Position numbers and translations under genes: made by a program
Assembly: GCF_010723735.1 (NCBI RefSeq)
Contig: NZ_BLLB01000002.1
Coordinates: forward strand, 5,456,001 to 5,520,000
Length of the DNA stretch: 64,000 nucleotides
Reading direction: 5' to 3'
Origin: Mycolicibacterium hippocampi
Lineage (GTDB): Bacteria > Actinomycetota > Actinomycetes > Mycobacteriales > Mycobacteriaceae
Part shown: positions 41,913-50,349 of the stretch, in pieces
Position numbering within the stretch: position 1 is the stretch's first letter
Layout of the letters: each line of letters starts with the position of its first letter
The notes under the pieces: model-generated
Told to the model about the DNA's origin: nothing
Seen by the model: the letters and a program-made list of their open reading frames with translations, nothing else
Database searches by the model: none

Positions 41913-43001
41913 TTACGTGGCCGCCAGCTTCGACATCGCGACCGCTACTTCGGCATCGCGACCGGCCGCCACGTGCTGATAGCGCAAGGCCATCTGCGGC
42001 GTGGTGTGGCCGAGACGATGCATCAATTCGGCAGTGGTCGCGCCACTCTGGGCCGCCAGCACCGCGCCGACGTGCCGCAGGTCGTGCACCCGCAGCGTGG
42101 GCTTACCTATCGCTGAACGTGCTTTCTCCCAATGGGTTCGGTACAGATCAGCTCGCAGATGCCCACCATCGTCGCCGGGGAACAGCAGCGACTCGGGCGG
42201 TTTGGCGACATGGTTTCTCAAGTGCGCCAACAGCATCGGCCGAATGTGTGGCGGCACCGCCACGTCGCGGACACCGGCCGCCGTCTTGGGCGGGCCGATA
42301 TGGAACTCACCCGACCGATAGGTGACGGCCCGGTGCACGCGCAGGGTGCCGCCGTCTTTGGACACGTCTTTGCGGCGTAGCTCGGCGGTCTCACCCCACC
42401 GCAGACCACACCAGGCCGCGAGCAACACACTGGCTCGCAGTTGGGCGGGCATCTTCGCGGCGAGCTTGTCGAGTTCAGCGGGGGTGAGGATGTCGACCTC
42501 GCGGCGGCGGGAAGTCTGCATCGCTGATCTGATTCGGCAGGGGTTGGCGTCGAGCACTTCGTCCTGCACCGCTGTTGCGCACACCGCATGCAACAGGGCG
42601 TAGGCGTGCGCGTTGCGGGTGGGGTGGCCGGTGCCGAGGTCGGCGTGCCATTGGCGAACGCGAGCCGGGGTCAGCGTCACGATCTTGAGGTCGCCCAACG
42701 ACGGCAAGATCAGCCGGTCCAACATCGAGCGGTAATGCTGACGGGTGCGCGGCCGCAGTGCTCGCTGTTCGATCCATCGGTCGGCGTAGGCGCGCAGCGT
42801 GACGCCGTCAGAGCGCTCCACGGCACCCCACGTGCCGAGGTCGATTTTCTTGCGCTCATCGGCCAACCAGCCTTCGGCCCCATACCTGTCCGCGTAGGTT
42901 CGCGGTGCGCGGTGCAGTCGGCCGTCCGGCCCGACGTACCCCGCCGAGAACCGGCCACTGCGTTCCTGCCGGATGCGTCCGAACCCTCGTCGCGACCCCA
43001 T
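41913..43001 (-). CDS. Tyrosine recombinase (phage integrase)
   Basis: A 362-aa site-specific recombinase. The N-terminal arm-binding AP2-like part is at ~1-60, the SAM-like core-binding domain at ~65-150, and the catalytic domain from ~170. Active-site residues are Arg201 (GLRWGE), Lys239 (PPKT), His306-x-x-Arg309 (HDLR), His332 (LGHTT) and Tyr341. It inserts the element into tRNA-Arg(CCU); the gene starts 155 bp inside attR, the normal phage arrangement. Confidence 0.94.
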   Translation of the reverse strand: MGSRRGFGRIRQERSGRFSAGYVGPDGRLHRAPRTYADRYGAEGWLADERKKIDLGTWGAVERSDGVTLRAYADRWIEQRALRPRTRQHYRSMLDRLILPSLGDLKIVTLTPARVRQWHADLGTGHPTRNAHAYALLHAVCATAVQDEVLDANPCRIRSAMQTSRRREVDILTPAELDKLAAKMPAQLRASVLLAAWCGLRWGETAELRRKDVSKDGGTLRVHRAVTYRSGEFHIGPPKTAAGVRDVAVPPHIRPMLLAHLRNHVAKPPESLLFPGDDGGHLRADLYRTHWEKARSAIGKPTLRVHDLRHVGAVLAAQSGATTAELMHRLGHTTPQMALRYQHVAAGRDAEVAVAMSKLAAT

Positions 43002-43026
43002 TGCTGGCCCCTTTCTGCGCGCAATC

Positions 43027-43057
43027 TGTGCACAACATAAGTGCCCAAATGTGCACA
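43027..43057. promoter_or_regulatory. Paired TGTGCACA palindromes upstream of integrase
   Basis: TGTGCACA occurs at 43027-43034 and 43050-43057, 23 bp apart, in the 154-bp interval between the integrase start and attR. They may be integrase arm sites or repressor sites for the integrase promoter. Confidence 0.4.
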
Positions 43058-43155
43058 GCAGCGACTATAACTGCCGGAAGGCTTGGAGTGCCTTAATCGC
43101 AGGTCAGAGGCGAGAAATGGCATGTCAACGGCACACTGTCACGCCGATAGTCAAT

Positions 43156-43180
43156 CAGGTTCGAATCCTGCCGGGGGCAC
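43156..43180. repeat. attR core (25-bp direct repeat, right copy)
   Basis: Identical to 33766-33790. To its right the chromosome resumes with CTCGCC-type sequence and the aldo/keto reductase gene. This copy carries the displaced original 3' end of tRNA-Arg(CCU), followed by T rather than the CA that completes CCA at attL. Confidence 0.92.
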
Positions 43181-43199
43181 TCGCCGCTTCGGCTGACGT

Positions 43200-44186
43200 T
43201 CACCGCTCAGAATCCAGTGCGGCCATGTGCGCTGCGGGGTAGCGCTCACCCGCCACCTGGTCCGCCGGCACCGCCGCCTCGATCCGGGCGAGTTGGGCCG
43301 CGCTGAGGTCCACCGCGACGGCACCGAGTGACTCGGCCAGCCTCGCCCGGGTGCGCGCGCCCACCAGCGGCACGACGTCCCGTCCGCGTGACGCCACCCA
43401 GGCGATCGCCGCCTGTGCCACCGTGATGCCCAGCTCATCGGCGACCCCACGAAGCGCCTCGACCAGCGCCAGGTTGCGGTCCAGGTTCTCTCCCGAGAAC
43501 CGAGGGCTCGCGGCGCGTGAATCTCCCGGCCCGCCACTGGTTTTTGTCCAGTGCCCGCTGATCAGCCCACGCGAGAGCACCCCGTAGGCCGTCACTCCGA
43601 TACCGAGTTCCCGGCAGGTGTCCAGAATGTCGCGCTCGACCCCGCGTGACGCCAGGGAGTACTCGATCTGCAGATCGCTGATCGGGCGGACCGCTGCCGC
43701 ACGACGGATGGTGTCGGATCCGACCTCGGACAGTCCGATGTGCCGTACGAATCCGGCGTCGACAAGATCCCCGATGGCACCGACGGTGTCCTCGATCGGC
43801 ACCGCCGGATCCAGGCGCGCAGGGCGGCAGATGTCGATGTAGTCGGTACCGAGGCGCTGCAGCGAATACGCCACGGCGGTCTTGACGGCGGCCGGGCGGG
43901 CGTCGAACCCGAACCACGAGCCGTCCGGGCCGATCTGGGCACCGAACTTCACGCTGAGTTGGTAGGTGTCCCGCGATACCTGTCGCAGTGCTTCTGCAAG
44001 CAGGATTTCGTTGTGTCCCATGCTGTAGAAGTCGGCTGTGTCGAGCAGCGTGATCCCCGCGTCCAGCGCTGCGTGCAGCGTCGCGACGCTCTCGTCGCGG
44101 TCCGTGTCGCCGTACGCCGCAGACATGCCCATACAGCCGAGGCCGACTGCCGAAGTGGTGAAAGTTCCGAGTTCCTTCGTTTCCAT
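43200..44186 (-). CDS. Aldo/keto reductase
   Basis: A 328-aa NADPH-dependent AKR with a TIM-barrel fold (LGLGCMGMSAAYG start). Catalytic Asp and Tyr are in LLDTADFYSMG and Lys in LSVKFG. The position of the usual catalytic His (QHRxDP) reads PARLDP in this protein, a variant subgroup. The C-terminal cofactor segment is VPLVGARTRARLAESLGA. ATG 44186 is chosen. A divergent XRE regulator and a 7-bp-arm palindrome lie upstream. Confidence 0.88.
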   Translation of the reverse strand: METKELGTFTTSAVGLGCMGMSAAYGDTDRDESVATLHAALDAGITLLDTADFYSMGHNEILLAEALRQVSRDTYQLSVKFGAQIGPDGSWFGFDARPAAVKTAVAYSLQRLGTDYIDICRPARLDPAVPIEDTVGAIGDLVDAGFVRHIGLSEVGSDTIRRAAAVRPISDLQIEYSLASRGVERDILDTCRELGIGVTAYGVLSRGLISGHWTKTSGGPGDSRAASPRFSGENLDRNLALVEALRGVADELGITVAQAAIAWVASRGRDVVPLVGARTRARLAESLGAVAVDLSAAQLARIEAAVPADQVAGERYPAAHMAALDSER

Positions 44187-44235
44187 GAGCGCCAGTGTTC
44201 GGCGTTGCGGCCGGGCCTGCCACGTTCCGTTCAAC

Positions 44236-44254
44236 CAGGGACTGTGAGTCCCTG
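44236..44254. promoter_or_regulatory. Palindrome between aldo/keto reductase and XRE regulator
   Basis: CAGGGAC-TGTGA-GTCCCTG: 7-bp arms (44236-44242, 44248-44254) with a 5-nt centre in the 100-bp divergent intergenic region. It is a plausible operator for the XRE/MmyB-type regulator. Confidence 0.5.
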
Positions 44255-44286
44255 TCTCCCCGCCTCAGATCAGCGACAATGGCCGA

Positions 44287-45129
44287 ATGGACCGTGACGC
44301 ACTCGCGGAATTCCTGCGCCGTCGGCGCGAGTCGATGACTCCCGCCGAAGTCGGATTGTCGGATGGGGTACGTCATCGCCGCACCGCGGGCCTGAGGCGC
44401 GAGGAGGTGGCACAGCTCGCGGCGATGTCGGTCGACTATTACTGCAGGCTCGAGCAGTCCCGAAGTCCGCAACCCTCCACGCAGATGATTCGAGCGCTCG
44501 CTCGCGCGCTGCGGTTGACGGACGACGAGACAGCCCACCTGCACAGGCTCGCCGGCCACGCCGCCCCGGACCGCACCGTACGTTCGCACCACGTGCGGCC
44601 CGCGCTGCTGTTCGTCCTCGACCAGATGCGCGACGCCGCGGCCTTCGTCTGCTCGGACACCTACGTCATCCTTGCGCAGAACGATGTGGCCAAGCTGTTG
44701 ATGGGCGACCGGACAGCGACCGCGACCGGGGTGCGGGACAGCCTCGCATGGCACTGGTTCACCGATCCGCATGCCCGCGACGAGGTTCCCGCCGACGAGC
44801 ACGACGAGCACTCCCGGACCACGGTGGCGGACCTGCGGGCGGCGTGGGCGCGCCGGCGCAACGATGCCGACATGCAGGAACTCGTCGACGCACTCCTCGA
44901 ACACAGCGCTGAGTTCGCCGAGCTGTGGGCACGCCATGAGGTCGCCGTCCGGCGCAGACAACGCAAGACGTTTCAGACGAAGGTCGGCCCCATCACGCTG
45001 GACTGCGAAGTCCTGATCACCGAGGACGACAAGCAGTTGGTGGTCCTCACCCCACCTGCCGGCTCCACGGCGCTGGCAGATCTGCGCCTGCTGGCTGTCG
45101 TCGGCGACCAGGCCGTCGGCTCTGACTGA
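44287..45129 (+). CDS. XRE regulator with MmyB-like sensor domain
   Basis: A 280-aa regulator with intact domains, unlike the frameshifted relative at 5913-6647. The helix-turn-helix is at ~5-75 (LAEFLRRRRESM, GLRREEVAQLAAMSVDYYCRLEQ). The MmyB-like domain is at ~100-260 (VLDQMRDAAAFVCSDTYVIL, ARNDADMQ-like helix, GPITLDCEVLITEDDKQLVV). The divergent aldo/keto reductase is its expected target. The ligand is unknown, though the family binds small hydrophobic molecules. Confidence 0.87.
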   Translation: MDRDALAEFLRRRRESMTPAEVGLSDGVRHRRTAGLRREEVAQLAAMSVDYYCRLEQSRSPQPSTQMIRALARALRLTDDETAHLHRLAGHAAPDRTVRSHHVRPALLFVLDQMRDAAAFVCSDTYVILAQNDVAKLLMGDRTATATGVRDSLAWHWFTDPHARDEVPADEHDEHSRTTVADLRAAWARRRNDADMQELVDALLEHSAEFAELWARHEVAVRRRQRKTFQTKVGPITLDCEVLITEDDKQLVVLTPPAGSTALADLRLLAVVGDQAVGSD

Positions 45130-45136
45130 GGTCGGT

Positions 45137-45823
45137 TCACTTACCCCTGGTCTCGATCACCCGGGCAGCGACCTCGCTCAGGCGGGTGTTGCTGTCCTGC
45201 GACAGCTTGCGCAGCATGTCGAAGGCCGCGACGTCGTCGACGTCGTAGCGCTCCATGATGATGCCCTTGGCCTGCCCGATCCGGTCCCTGGTCGACAACG
45301 CCGATTCCAGCTGCTCGCTCTGCCGGCTCGCCATGATCGCCGCGGCGGCGTGGGCGGCGAGCACCGCGCCGATCGTCTCGGCCTCGGCGTCGAACACATT
45401 CGGCTCGAACGCGAAGAGGTTCAGGGCACCCGCGGTCTGCGAGCTCGTGTAGAGCTTGAACGACAAGCCACTGAAAACCCCGAGCTCGACGGCAGCAGCC
45501 GAGTACCTCGGCCAGCGTTCCTCGGAGCGGAAGTCGTCGCTGCGCACGATGAGCTCATCGAGCGCCGCCTGCACACACGGACCCTCGTGATACTTCATCT
45601 GCAGCTCATCGAGCTGATGCGGCAGCTCCGATGTGACGCCCACCGAGTCGAACTTCCCCCCTTTCCCGATGAGCAGCACGCCTGCCGCATCAACGCCCGG
45701 GATCAGCTTTTTGGCCTCTGTGGTGACGTCGGACAGAACATCATCGACCCGCCGCGGCGTGGCCACCGTCCGAGCGAGCTCGGCCATTCGGTTGGCCAGC
45801 TCGTGATTTGACGATTCGGTCAT
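45137..45823 (-). CDS. GAF-ANTAR transcription antitermination regulator
   Basis: A 228-aa protein. The GAF sensor domain is at ~25-160 (LIPGVDAAGVLLIGKGGKFD, YHEGPCVQAALDE, RYSAAAVELGVFSGLSFKLY). The C-terminal ANTAR RNA-binding domain is at ~165-220 (LESALSTRDRIGQAKGIIME, YDVDDVAAFDMLRKLSQD). ANTAR proteins bind tandem RNA hairpins and prevent termination. ATG 45823 is the first sensible start; the longer frame is not supported. The target genes are not apparent here. Confidence 0.88.
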   Translation of the reverse strand: MTESSNHELANRMAELARTVATPRRVDDVLSDVTTEAKKLIPGVDAAGVLLIGKGGKFDSVGVTSELPHQLDELQMKYHEGPCVQAALDELIVRSDDFRSEERWPRYSAAAVELGVFSGLSFKLYTSSQTAGALNLFAFEPNVFDAEAETIGAVLAAHAAAAIMASRQSEQLESALSTRDRIGQAKGIIMERYDVDDVAAFDMLRKLSQDSNTRLSEVAARVIETRGK

Positions 45824-46009
45824 CCCCCCAGACTCCCCTATCCGGCGCACGCCGTACAACCAAAGGGGTTTGCGGTGCGGCTGTGCGGGCAATGCAGCCG
45901 TGAGACAGAGGTGACGGTCGACCGTCTTTTCTGTCAGGTCTCGTCGGTTCAGACCTGCAGCCGGCGGGGCCGCCCCGTTTCGACAGGTCACTCCGTTAGT
46001 TGTAGTAAC

Positions 46010-47236
46010 GTGCCGGAGGTGGGCACGCAGCAGGTCTGGATCCTCGGCGGATACCAGAGTGACTTCGCCCGCAACTTCGACCGCGAAGGGCTCGACTTCT
46101 CCGATCTGACGGCGGAGGTGGTCGACGGCACCCTTGATGCGGCGGGTCTTGACGCTCCCGACGTCGGCGTCGTCCACGTCGCCAACGCGTTCGGTGAACT
46201 GTTCGCCCACCAGGGCCACCTGGGTGCGATGCCCGCCACCGTCAACGACGGGCTGTGGAACACCCCCGCGACCCGGCACGAAGCGGCATGTGCGTCGGGC
46301 AGCGTCGCTATCCTCGCGGCGATCGCCGACCTCCGCTCACGGGCGTACCGCACCGCGCTCGTCGCCGGGATCGAACTGGAGAAGACGGTGCCCGGCAACA
46401 CCGCGACGACGATTCTCGGCGCGGCCGCGTGGACGGGCCATGAAGGCCAGGACGCCAAGTTCATGTGGCCGCACATGTTCGAAGCTGTCGCCGCCGAGTA
46501 CGACCTCCGGTACGGCCTGGACGAAACACACCTGCGCGCCATCGCGGCGCTCAACTTCGCCAACGCCCGGCGCAATCCGAAGGCGCAGACCCGCAACTGG
46601 GCGGTTCCCACGCCGCTGACCGACGACGACGTCCAAAACCCGGTGGTCGAGGGTCGGCTGCGCCGCCTCGACTGCAGCCAGATCACCGACGGTGGCGCGG
46701 GCGTCGTGCTGGTCAGCGACGACTGGCTGCGTGATCACCCGCAGGCACGACCCCTGGGCCGGATCGAAGGCTGGGGTCATCGCACCGTCGGCCTCGGGTT
46801 GCAACAGAAGCTCGACCGTTCCCGGGATGACCCGTACGTGCTCCCCCACGTCCGTACCGCAGTGCGCGACGCCTTCGGCCGGGCGAGCGTCACCCTCGAC
46901 GACGTCGACGGGTTCGAGGTGCACGACTGCTTCACGCCCAGCGAGTATCTCGCGATCGACCACATCGGACTCACCGCCCCCGGTGAATCGTGGAAAGCCA
47001 TCGAGAACGGCGAGATCGAGATCGGCGGCCGACTGCCCATCAACCCCAGCGGGGGCCTGATCGGCGGCGGACATCCCGTCGGCGCCTCCGGGGTGCGGAT
47101 GCTGCTGGACGCCGCCCGACAGGTCAGTGACAGGGCCGGCGACTACCAGGTCGAGGGCGCAAAGACGTTCGGCACGCTCAACTTCGGCGGAAGCACCGCC
47201 ACCACCGTCAGCTTTGTCATCGGGAGTCCACAGTGA
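46010..47236 (+). CDS. Thiolase (SCP2/acetyl-CoA acetyltransferase-like)
   Basis: A 408-aa thiolase-superfamily protein. The nucleophile Cys94 is in EAACASGS, the C-terminal base His355 in GGGHPVGASG, and the VHDCFTPSE motif marks the SCP2-like branch. A covalent acyl-enzyme mechanism is expected, either thiolysis of 3-ketoacyl-CoA or condensation. GTG 46010 or GTG 46019 starts it. The stop overlaps the carotenoid-oxygenase gene (GTGA). Coupling suggests it processes a product or precursor of the oxygenase reaction (inference). Confidence 0.85.
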   Translation: MPEVGTQQVWILGGYQSDFARNFDREGLDFSDLTAEVVDGTLDAAGLDAPDVGVVHVANAFGELFAHQGHLGAMPATVNDGLWNTPATRHEAACASGSVAILAAIADLRSRAYRTALVAGIELEKTVPGNTATTILGAAAWTGHEGQDAKFMWPHMFEAVAAEYDLRYGLDETHLRAIAALNFANARRNPKAQTRNWAVPTPLTDDDVQNPVVEGRLRRLDCSQITDGGAGVVLVSDDWLRDHPQARPLGRIEGWGHRTVGLGLQQKLDRSRDDPYVLPHVRTAVRDAFGRASVTLDDVDGFEVHDCFTPSEYLAIDHIGLTAPGESWKAIENGEIEIGGRLPINPSGGLIGGGHPVGASGVRMLLDAARQVSDRAGDYQVEGAKTFGTLNFGGSTATTVSFVIGSPQ

Positions 47237-48765
47237 GCATTCGCACCCACCCAGAGGTTGTCGGCAAGTTCCTGTCCACCCTGCCCGAACAGGACGACCA
47301 CCCCTATCGCACCGGCCCGTGGCGGCCCCAGACCACCGAGTGGGATGCCGACGATCTGACCGTTGTCGACGGCCAGATCCCACCGGACCTCGACGGCGTG
47401 TACCTGCGCAACACGGAGAACCCGCTACACCCCGCGCTGAAGCACTACCACCCGTTCGACGGTGACGGGATGCTGCACATCGTCGGCTTCCGGGATGGAA
47501 AAGCGTTCTACCGCAACAGATTCGTCCGCACCGATGCATTCAGCGAGGAGAACGCCGCAGGCGGGCCGCTGTGGCCGGGCATCGGTGAACCGATCGAACT
47601 GGCCCGGCGCGACTACGGCTGGGGCGCCCGGACCCTGATGAAAGACTCGTCGTCGACGGACGTTGTCGTACACCGCGGCACCGCGCTGACCAGCCACTAC
47701 CAGTGCGGCGACCTGTACCGCACCGACCCGTACACCGGCAAGGCCCTCGGAAAGGAGGACTGGTACGGCGCCTTCCCCTCGGCATGGGGCGTGTCCGCCC
47801 ATCCGAAGGTCGACGACCGCACCGGAGAACTGCTGTACTTCAGCTACAGCAAGCAGGCCCCGCACCTGCGCTACGGCGTGGTCGACGACACCGGTCACGT
47901 GGTGCACCGCGTCGACGTCCCGTTGCCCGGACCCCGGCTGCCGCACGACATGGCGTTCACCGACAACTACGTGATACTCAACGACTTCCCGATGTTCTGG
48001 GACCCGGCGCTGCTCGAGCACAACGTGCACCTGCCGGGCTTCCACTCCGACATCCCGTCCCGGTTCGCGGTCATCCCGCGCCGCGGCGACACCACGCAGA
48101 TCAGGTGGTTCGAGGCCGATCCCACCTATGTGCTGCACTTCCCCAACGCCTACGAGGACGGCGACGAGATCGTGCTCGACGGGTTCTTCCAGAGTGACCC
48201 CGAACCCGCCGATGACGGCCTGGGCGACAAGTGGGCGCGGCGATTCCGGTTCCTCGCCATGGACCGCATGCAGTCACGGCTGCACCGCTGGCGCTTCAAC
48301 CTCGTCACCGGCGAGGTCCGTGAGCAGCAGATGTCGGACAGCATCAGCGAGTTCGGCATGATCAACCCCGGCTACGCCGGGCATGCCTACCGCTACACCT
48401 ACGCGGCCACCGCCAAACCCGGCTGGTTCCTGTTCGACGGGTTGGTACGCCACGACCTTCAGACCGGCGTCGAGGAACGCTACGCGTTCGGCGACGGCGT
48501 ATTCGGCAGCGAGACGGCGATGGCGCCACGCTCCGGGGTCGCCGCCGGCGAGGACGACGGGTATCTGGTGACGCTCACCACCGACATGGCCGCCGACGCA
48601 TCGTACTGTCTGGTTTTCGACGCAGCACGGGTCGGCGACGGGCCGGTATGCAAACTTGCTCTGCCCGAGCGCGTCTCAAGCGGCACCCATGCGACGTGGG
48701 CGGCGGGAGCCGACCTTCGCCGGTGGCGGGAGACCGACAGCGCGGCAGCCTCGATCGGCCTCTAG
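47233..48765 (+). CDS. Carotenoid cleavage oxygenase family protein
   Basis: A 510-aa seven-bladed-propeller non-haem iron dioxygenase (RPE65/CCO family). The four iron-ligand histidines appear in SAHPKVD, PHDMAFTDNY, HFPNAYEDGDEI and SGTHATW. The N-terminal LDGVYLRNTENPLHP and YHPFDGDGMLHIV are family signatures. Substrates range from carotenoids to stilbenes and lignin-derived olefins. It is translationally coupled to the thiolase upstream and abuts the HxlR gene. Confidence 0.9.
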   Translation: MSIRTHPEVVGKFLSTLPEQDDHPYRTGPWRPQTTEWDADDLTVVDGQIPPDLDGVYLRNTENPLHPALKHYHPFDGDGMLHIVGFRDGKAFYRNRFVRTDAFSEENAAGGPLWPGIGEPIELARRDYGWGARTLMKDSSSTDVVVHRGTALTSHYQCGDLYRTDPYTGKALGKEDWYGAFPSAWGVSAHPKVDDRTGELLYFSYSKQAPHLRYGVVDDTGHVVHRVDVPLPGPRLPHDMAFTDNYVILNDFPMFWDPALLEHNVHLPGFHSDIPSRFAVIPRRGDTTQIRWFEADPTYVLHFPNAYEDGDEIVLDGFFQSDPEPADDGLGDKWARRFRFLAMDRMQSRLHRWRFNLVTGEVREQQMSDSISEFGMINPGYAGHAYRYTYAATAKPGWFLFDGLVRHDLQTGVEERYAFGDGVFGSETAMAPRSGVAAGEDDGYLVTLTTDMAADASYCLVFDAARVGDGPVCKLALPERVSSGTHATWAAGADLRRWRETDSAAASIGL

Positions 48766-49653
48766 TTGGCGCCACCACCCAACGCTGTAGCCCGGATGCT
48801 CGGGCTGCTCGGCGACGAATGGACGCTGCTGCTCATCCAGCGTGCGCTGCTGGGCGCCCGTCGCTACGGCGAATTCGCTGCAGCGCTTCCGGTCTCGCAT
48901 TCTGTGCTGACCGCGAGGCTGCAATCACTGGTCACCGACGACCTCCTGACCCGCCGCGAGTACCAGACCAAGCCAGCGCGTTCGGAGTACCTCGTGACGG
49001 CGCGCAGTCGATCGCTGTGGCCGATGCTGGTCTCGATCTGGGAATGGGAGCGCCGCTGGGTCGTCGACCACGCCGAGCAACTGCCGGGCATGCGTCACGA
49101 AATGTGCGGCCGCGACTTCGCGCCGCAGACCACCTGCAGCGCGTGCAGCGGCGTCGCGAGTGAGGAACACGTTGTGGCGCAATGGGGACCGAGCGGCGGC
49201 TGGGCACGGTCCGTTCCGGCCACCGCGAACCGCCGCCGGTCGGGCGGCCGCCGCACGGGCGCTGTCGCGCTCTTCCCGCAGACGATGAGCGTGATCGGCG
49301 ATCGCTGGGCATTCGCACTGCTGGTCGCGGCGTTTGTCGGGGCGTCCAGGTTCACCGACTTCCAGTCTCAGCTCGGCGCTCCACCCAGCACGGTCGCCGC
49401 CCGGCTGTCGGTGTTCACCGGCGAGGGGATTCTCGGCAGCACACGCAACCGGTACCGGTTGACCGACAAGGGCCGCGCGTTCTTCCCCGTTCTGGTGACC
49501 GCGCTGCAGTGGGCGCAACGCTGGTATCCGGATCCCGAGGGCCCGGCGGTGGTCCTGATCCATACGGTGTGCGGCGGCGGGTTCGCGCCGGTTCTGGTCT
49601 GCGATCGATGTGGTGAAATGCTGCATGGTGGGCAGGTGCTGCCGGTCCGGTAG
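48766..49653 (+). CDS. Tandem HxlR-type transcriptional regulator
   Basis: A 295-aa protein with two complete HxlR winged helices in one chain. The first is at ~8-100 (LGLLGDEWTLLLIQRALLG, RLQSLVTDDLLTRREY), the second at ~170-265 (MSVIGDRWAFALLVAAFVG, RLSVFTGEGILGSTRNRYRL). Each is followed by a Cys motif (CGRDFAPQTTCSAC; CGGGFAPVLVCDRC), suggesting a metal or redox site. The usual HxlR dimer is here built into one polypeptide. The TTG at 48766 directly follows the oxygenase stop; ATG 48796 is the alternative start. Confidence 0.82.
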   Translation: MAPPPNAVARMLGLLGDEWTLLLIQRALLGARRYGEFAAALPVSHSVLTARLQSLVTDDLLTRREYQTKPARSEYLVTARSRSLWPMLVSIWEWERRWVVDHAEQLPGMRHEMCGRDFAPQTTCSACSGVASEEHVVAQWGPSGGWARSVPATANRRRSGGRRTGAVALFPQTMSVIGDRWAFALLVAAFVGASRFTDFQSQLGAPPSTVAARLSVFTGEGILGSTRNRYRLTDKGRAFFPVLVTALQWAQRWYPDPEGPAVVLIHTVCGGGFAPVLVCDRCGEMLHGGQVLPVR

Positions 49654-49745
49654 TCGTCCCGCCGGAAGGGCGGTAGTGGCGGCGAAGCTGTTGCGGGACA
49701 GTGTCGGCCGGTCATAACGCTCGGCGGAATCAGCCAGAATTTGGG

Positions 49746-49772
49746 CTGGCACTCTCGCATCGAGAGTGCTAA
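49746..49772. promoter_or_regulatory. CIRCE element (HrcA operator)
   Basis: CTGGCACTC-N9-GAGTGCTAA compared with the consensus TTAGCACTC-N9-GAGTGCTAA: right arm exact, left arm with two mismatches at its outer end. It lies 72 bp upstream of the Hsp20 start, predicting HrcA-repressed heat-shock control. Confidence 0.8.
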
Positions 49773-49844
49773 TCTCGGCGGTGCACAGTGATTGGGTCGC
49801 CCGCCAGGGTGGCGGGCCGTGAGTGACATAGGAGGTGGATTGCT

Positions 49845-50294
49845 GTGCTTCGCTTCGATCCCTTCGGCGACCTCGATGCCGTTACCCGGGGCCTGCTTGC
49901 CAACCAGACCGGATCAAATCGCACCCCGCGGTTCATGCCGATGGACCTGTGCAAGATCGACGACCACTACGTCCTGACTGCCGACCTCCCCGGTATCGAC
50001 CCCGGGTCGGTGGACGTGAACGTGGACAACGGCACCCTCACCGTTTCGGCCCATCGAACCGCCCGTTCCGAGGAGTCCGTGCAGTGGCTGGCGAACGAGC
50101 GGTTCTTCGGCACCTACCGCAGGCAGCTGTCGCTCGGCGACGGCATCGACACATCGGCGATCTCGGCGACCTATGAGAACGGCGTGCTGACCGTGACCAT
50201 CCCGGTTGCCGAGCGCGCCAAGCCACGCAAGATCGACGTCTCTCACTCGGGCGCACAGAAGTCGATTCAGCCGTCCACGGTCGATTCGAGCTAA
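49845..50294 (+). CDS. Hsp20/alpha-crystallin small heat-shock protein
   Basis: A 149-aa ATP-independent holdase chaperone. The alpha-crystallin domain is at ~35-130 (MDLCKIDDHYVLTADLPGID, VDVNVDNGTLTVSAHRT, and ENGVLTVTIPVAE with the I/V-x-I-like groove binder). GTG start with a strong GGAGGTGG site 8 nt before. A CIRCE operator precedes it. Confidence 0.92.
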   Translation: MLRFDPFGDLDAVTRGLLANQTGSNRTPRFMPMDLCKIDDHYVLTADLPGIDPGSVDVNVDNGTLTVSAHRTARSEESVQWLANERFFGTYRRQLSLGDGIDTSAISATYENGVLTVTIPVAERAKPRKIDVSHSGAQKSIQPSTVDSS

Positions 50295-50349
50295 CCGCCG
50301 GCCGATCGAGGCTGCGGGCAGATCCCGGTCTGCCCGCAGCGTCGGCGGC

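Larger units (their letters stand above)
33766..43180 (-). mobile_element. Capsid-encoding phage satellite / prophage-like element in tRNA-Arg
   Basis: A 9.4-kb element bounded by perfect 25-bp repeats, inserted at the 3' end of tRNA-Arg(CCU). In minus-strand order: integrase, excisionase, unknown 92-aa gene, primase-ATPase, iteron origin, two small genes, HNH nuclease, small terminase, two small genes, major capsid, two small genes ending with a membrane protein. Large terminase, portal, prohead protease, tail and lysis genes are missing. The layout recalls M. tuberculosis phiRv1/phiRv2 and capsid-forming phage-inducible islands. It presumably excises and packages only with a helper phage (inference). 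Confidence 0.88.
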
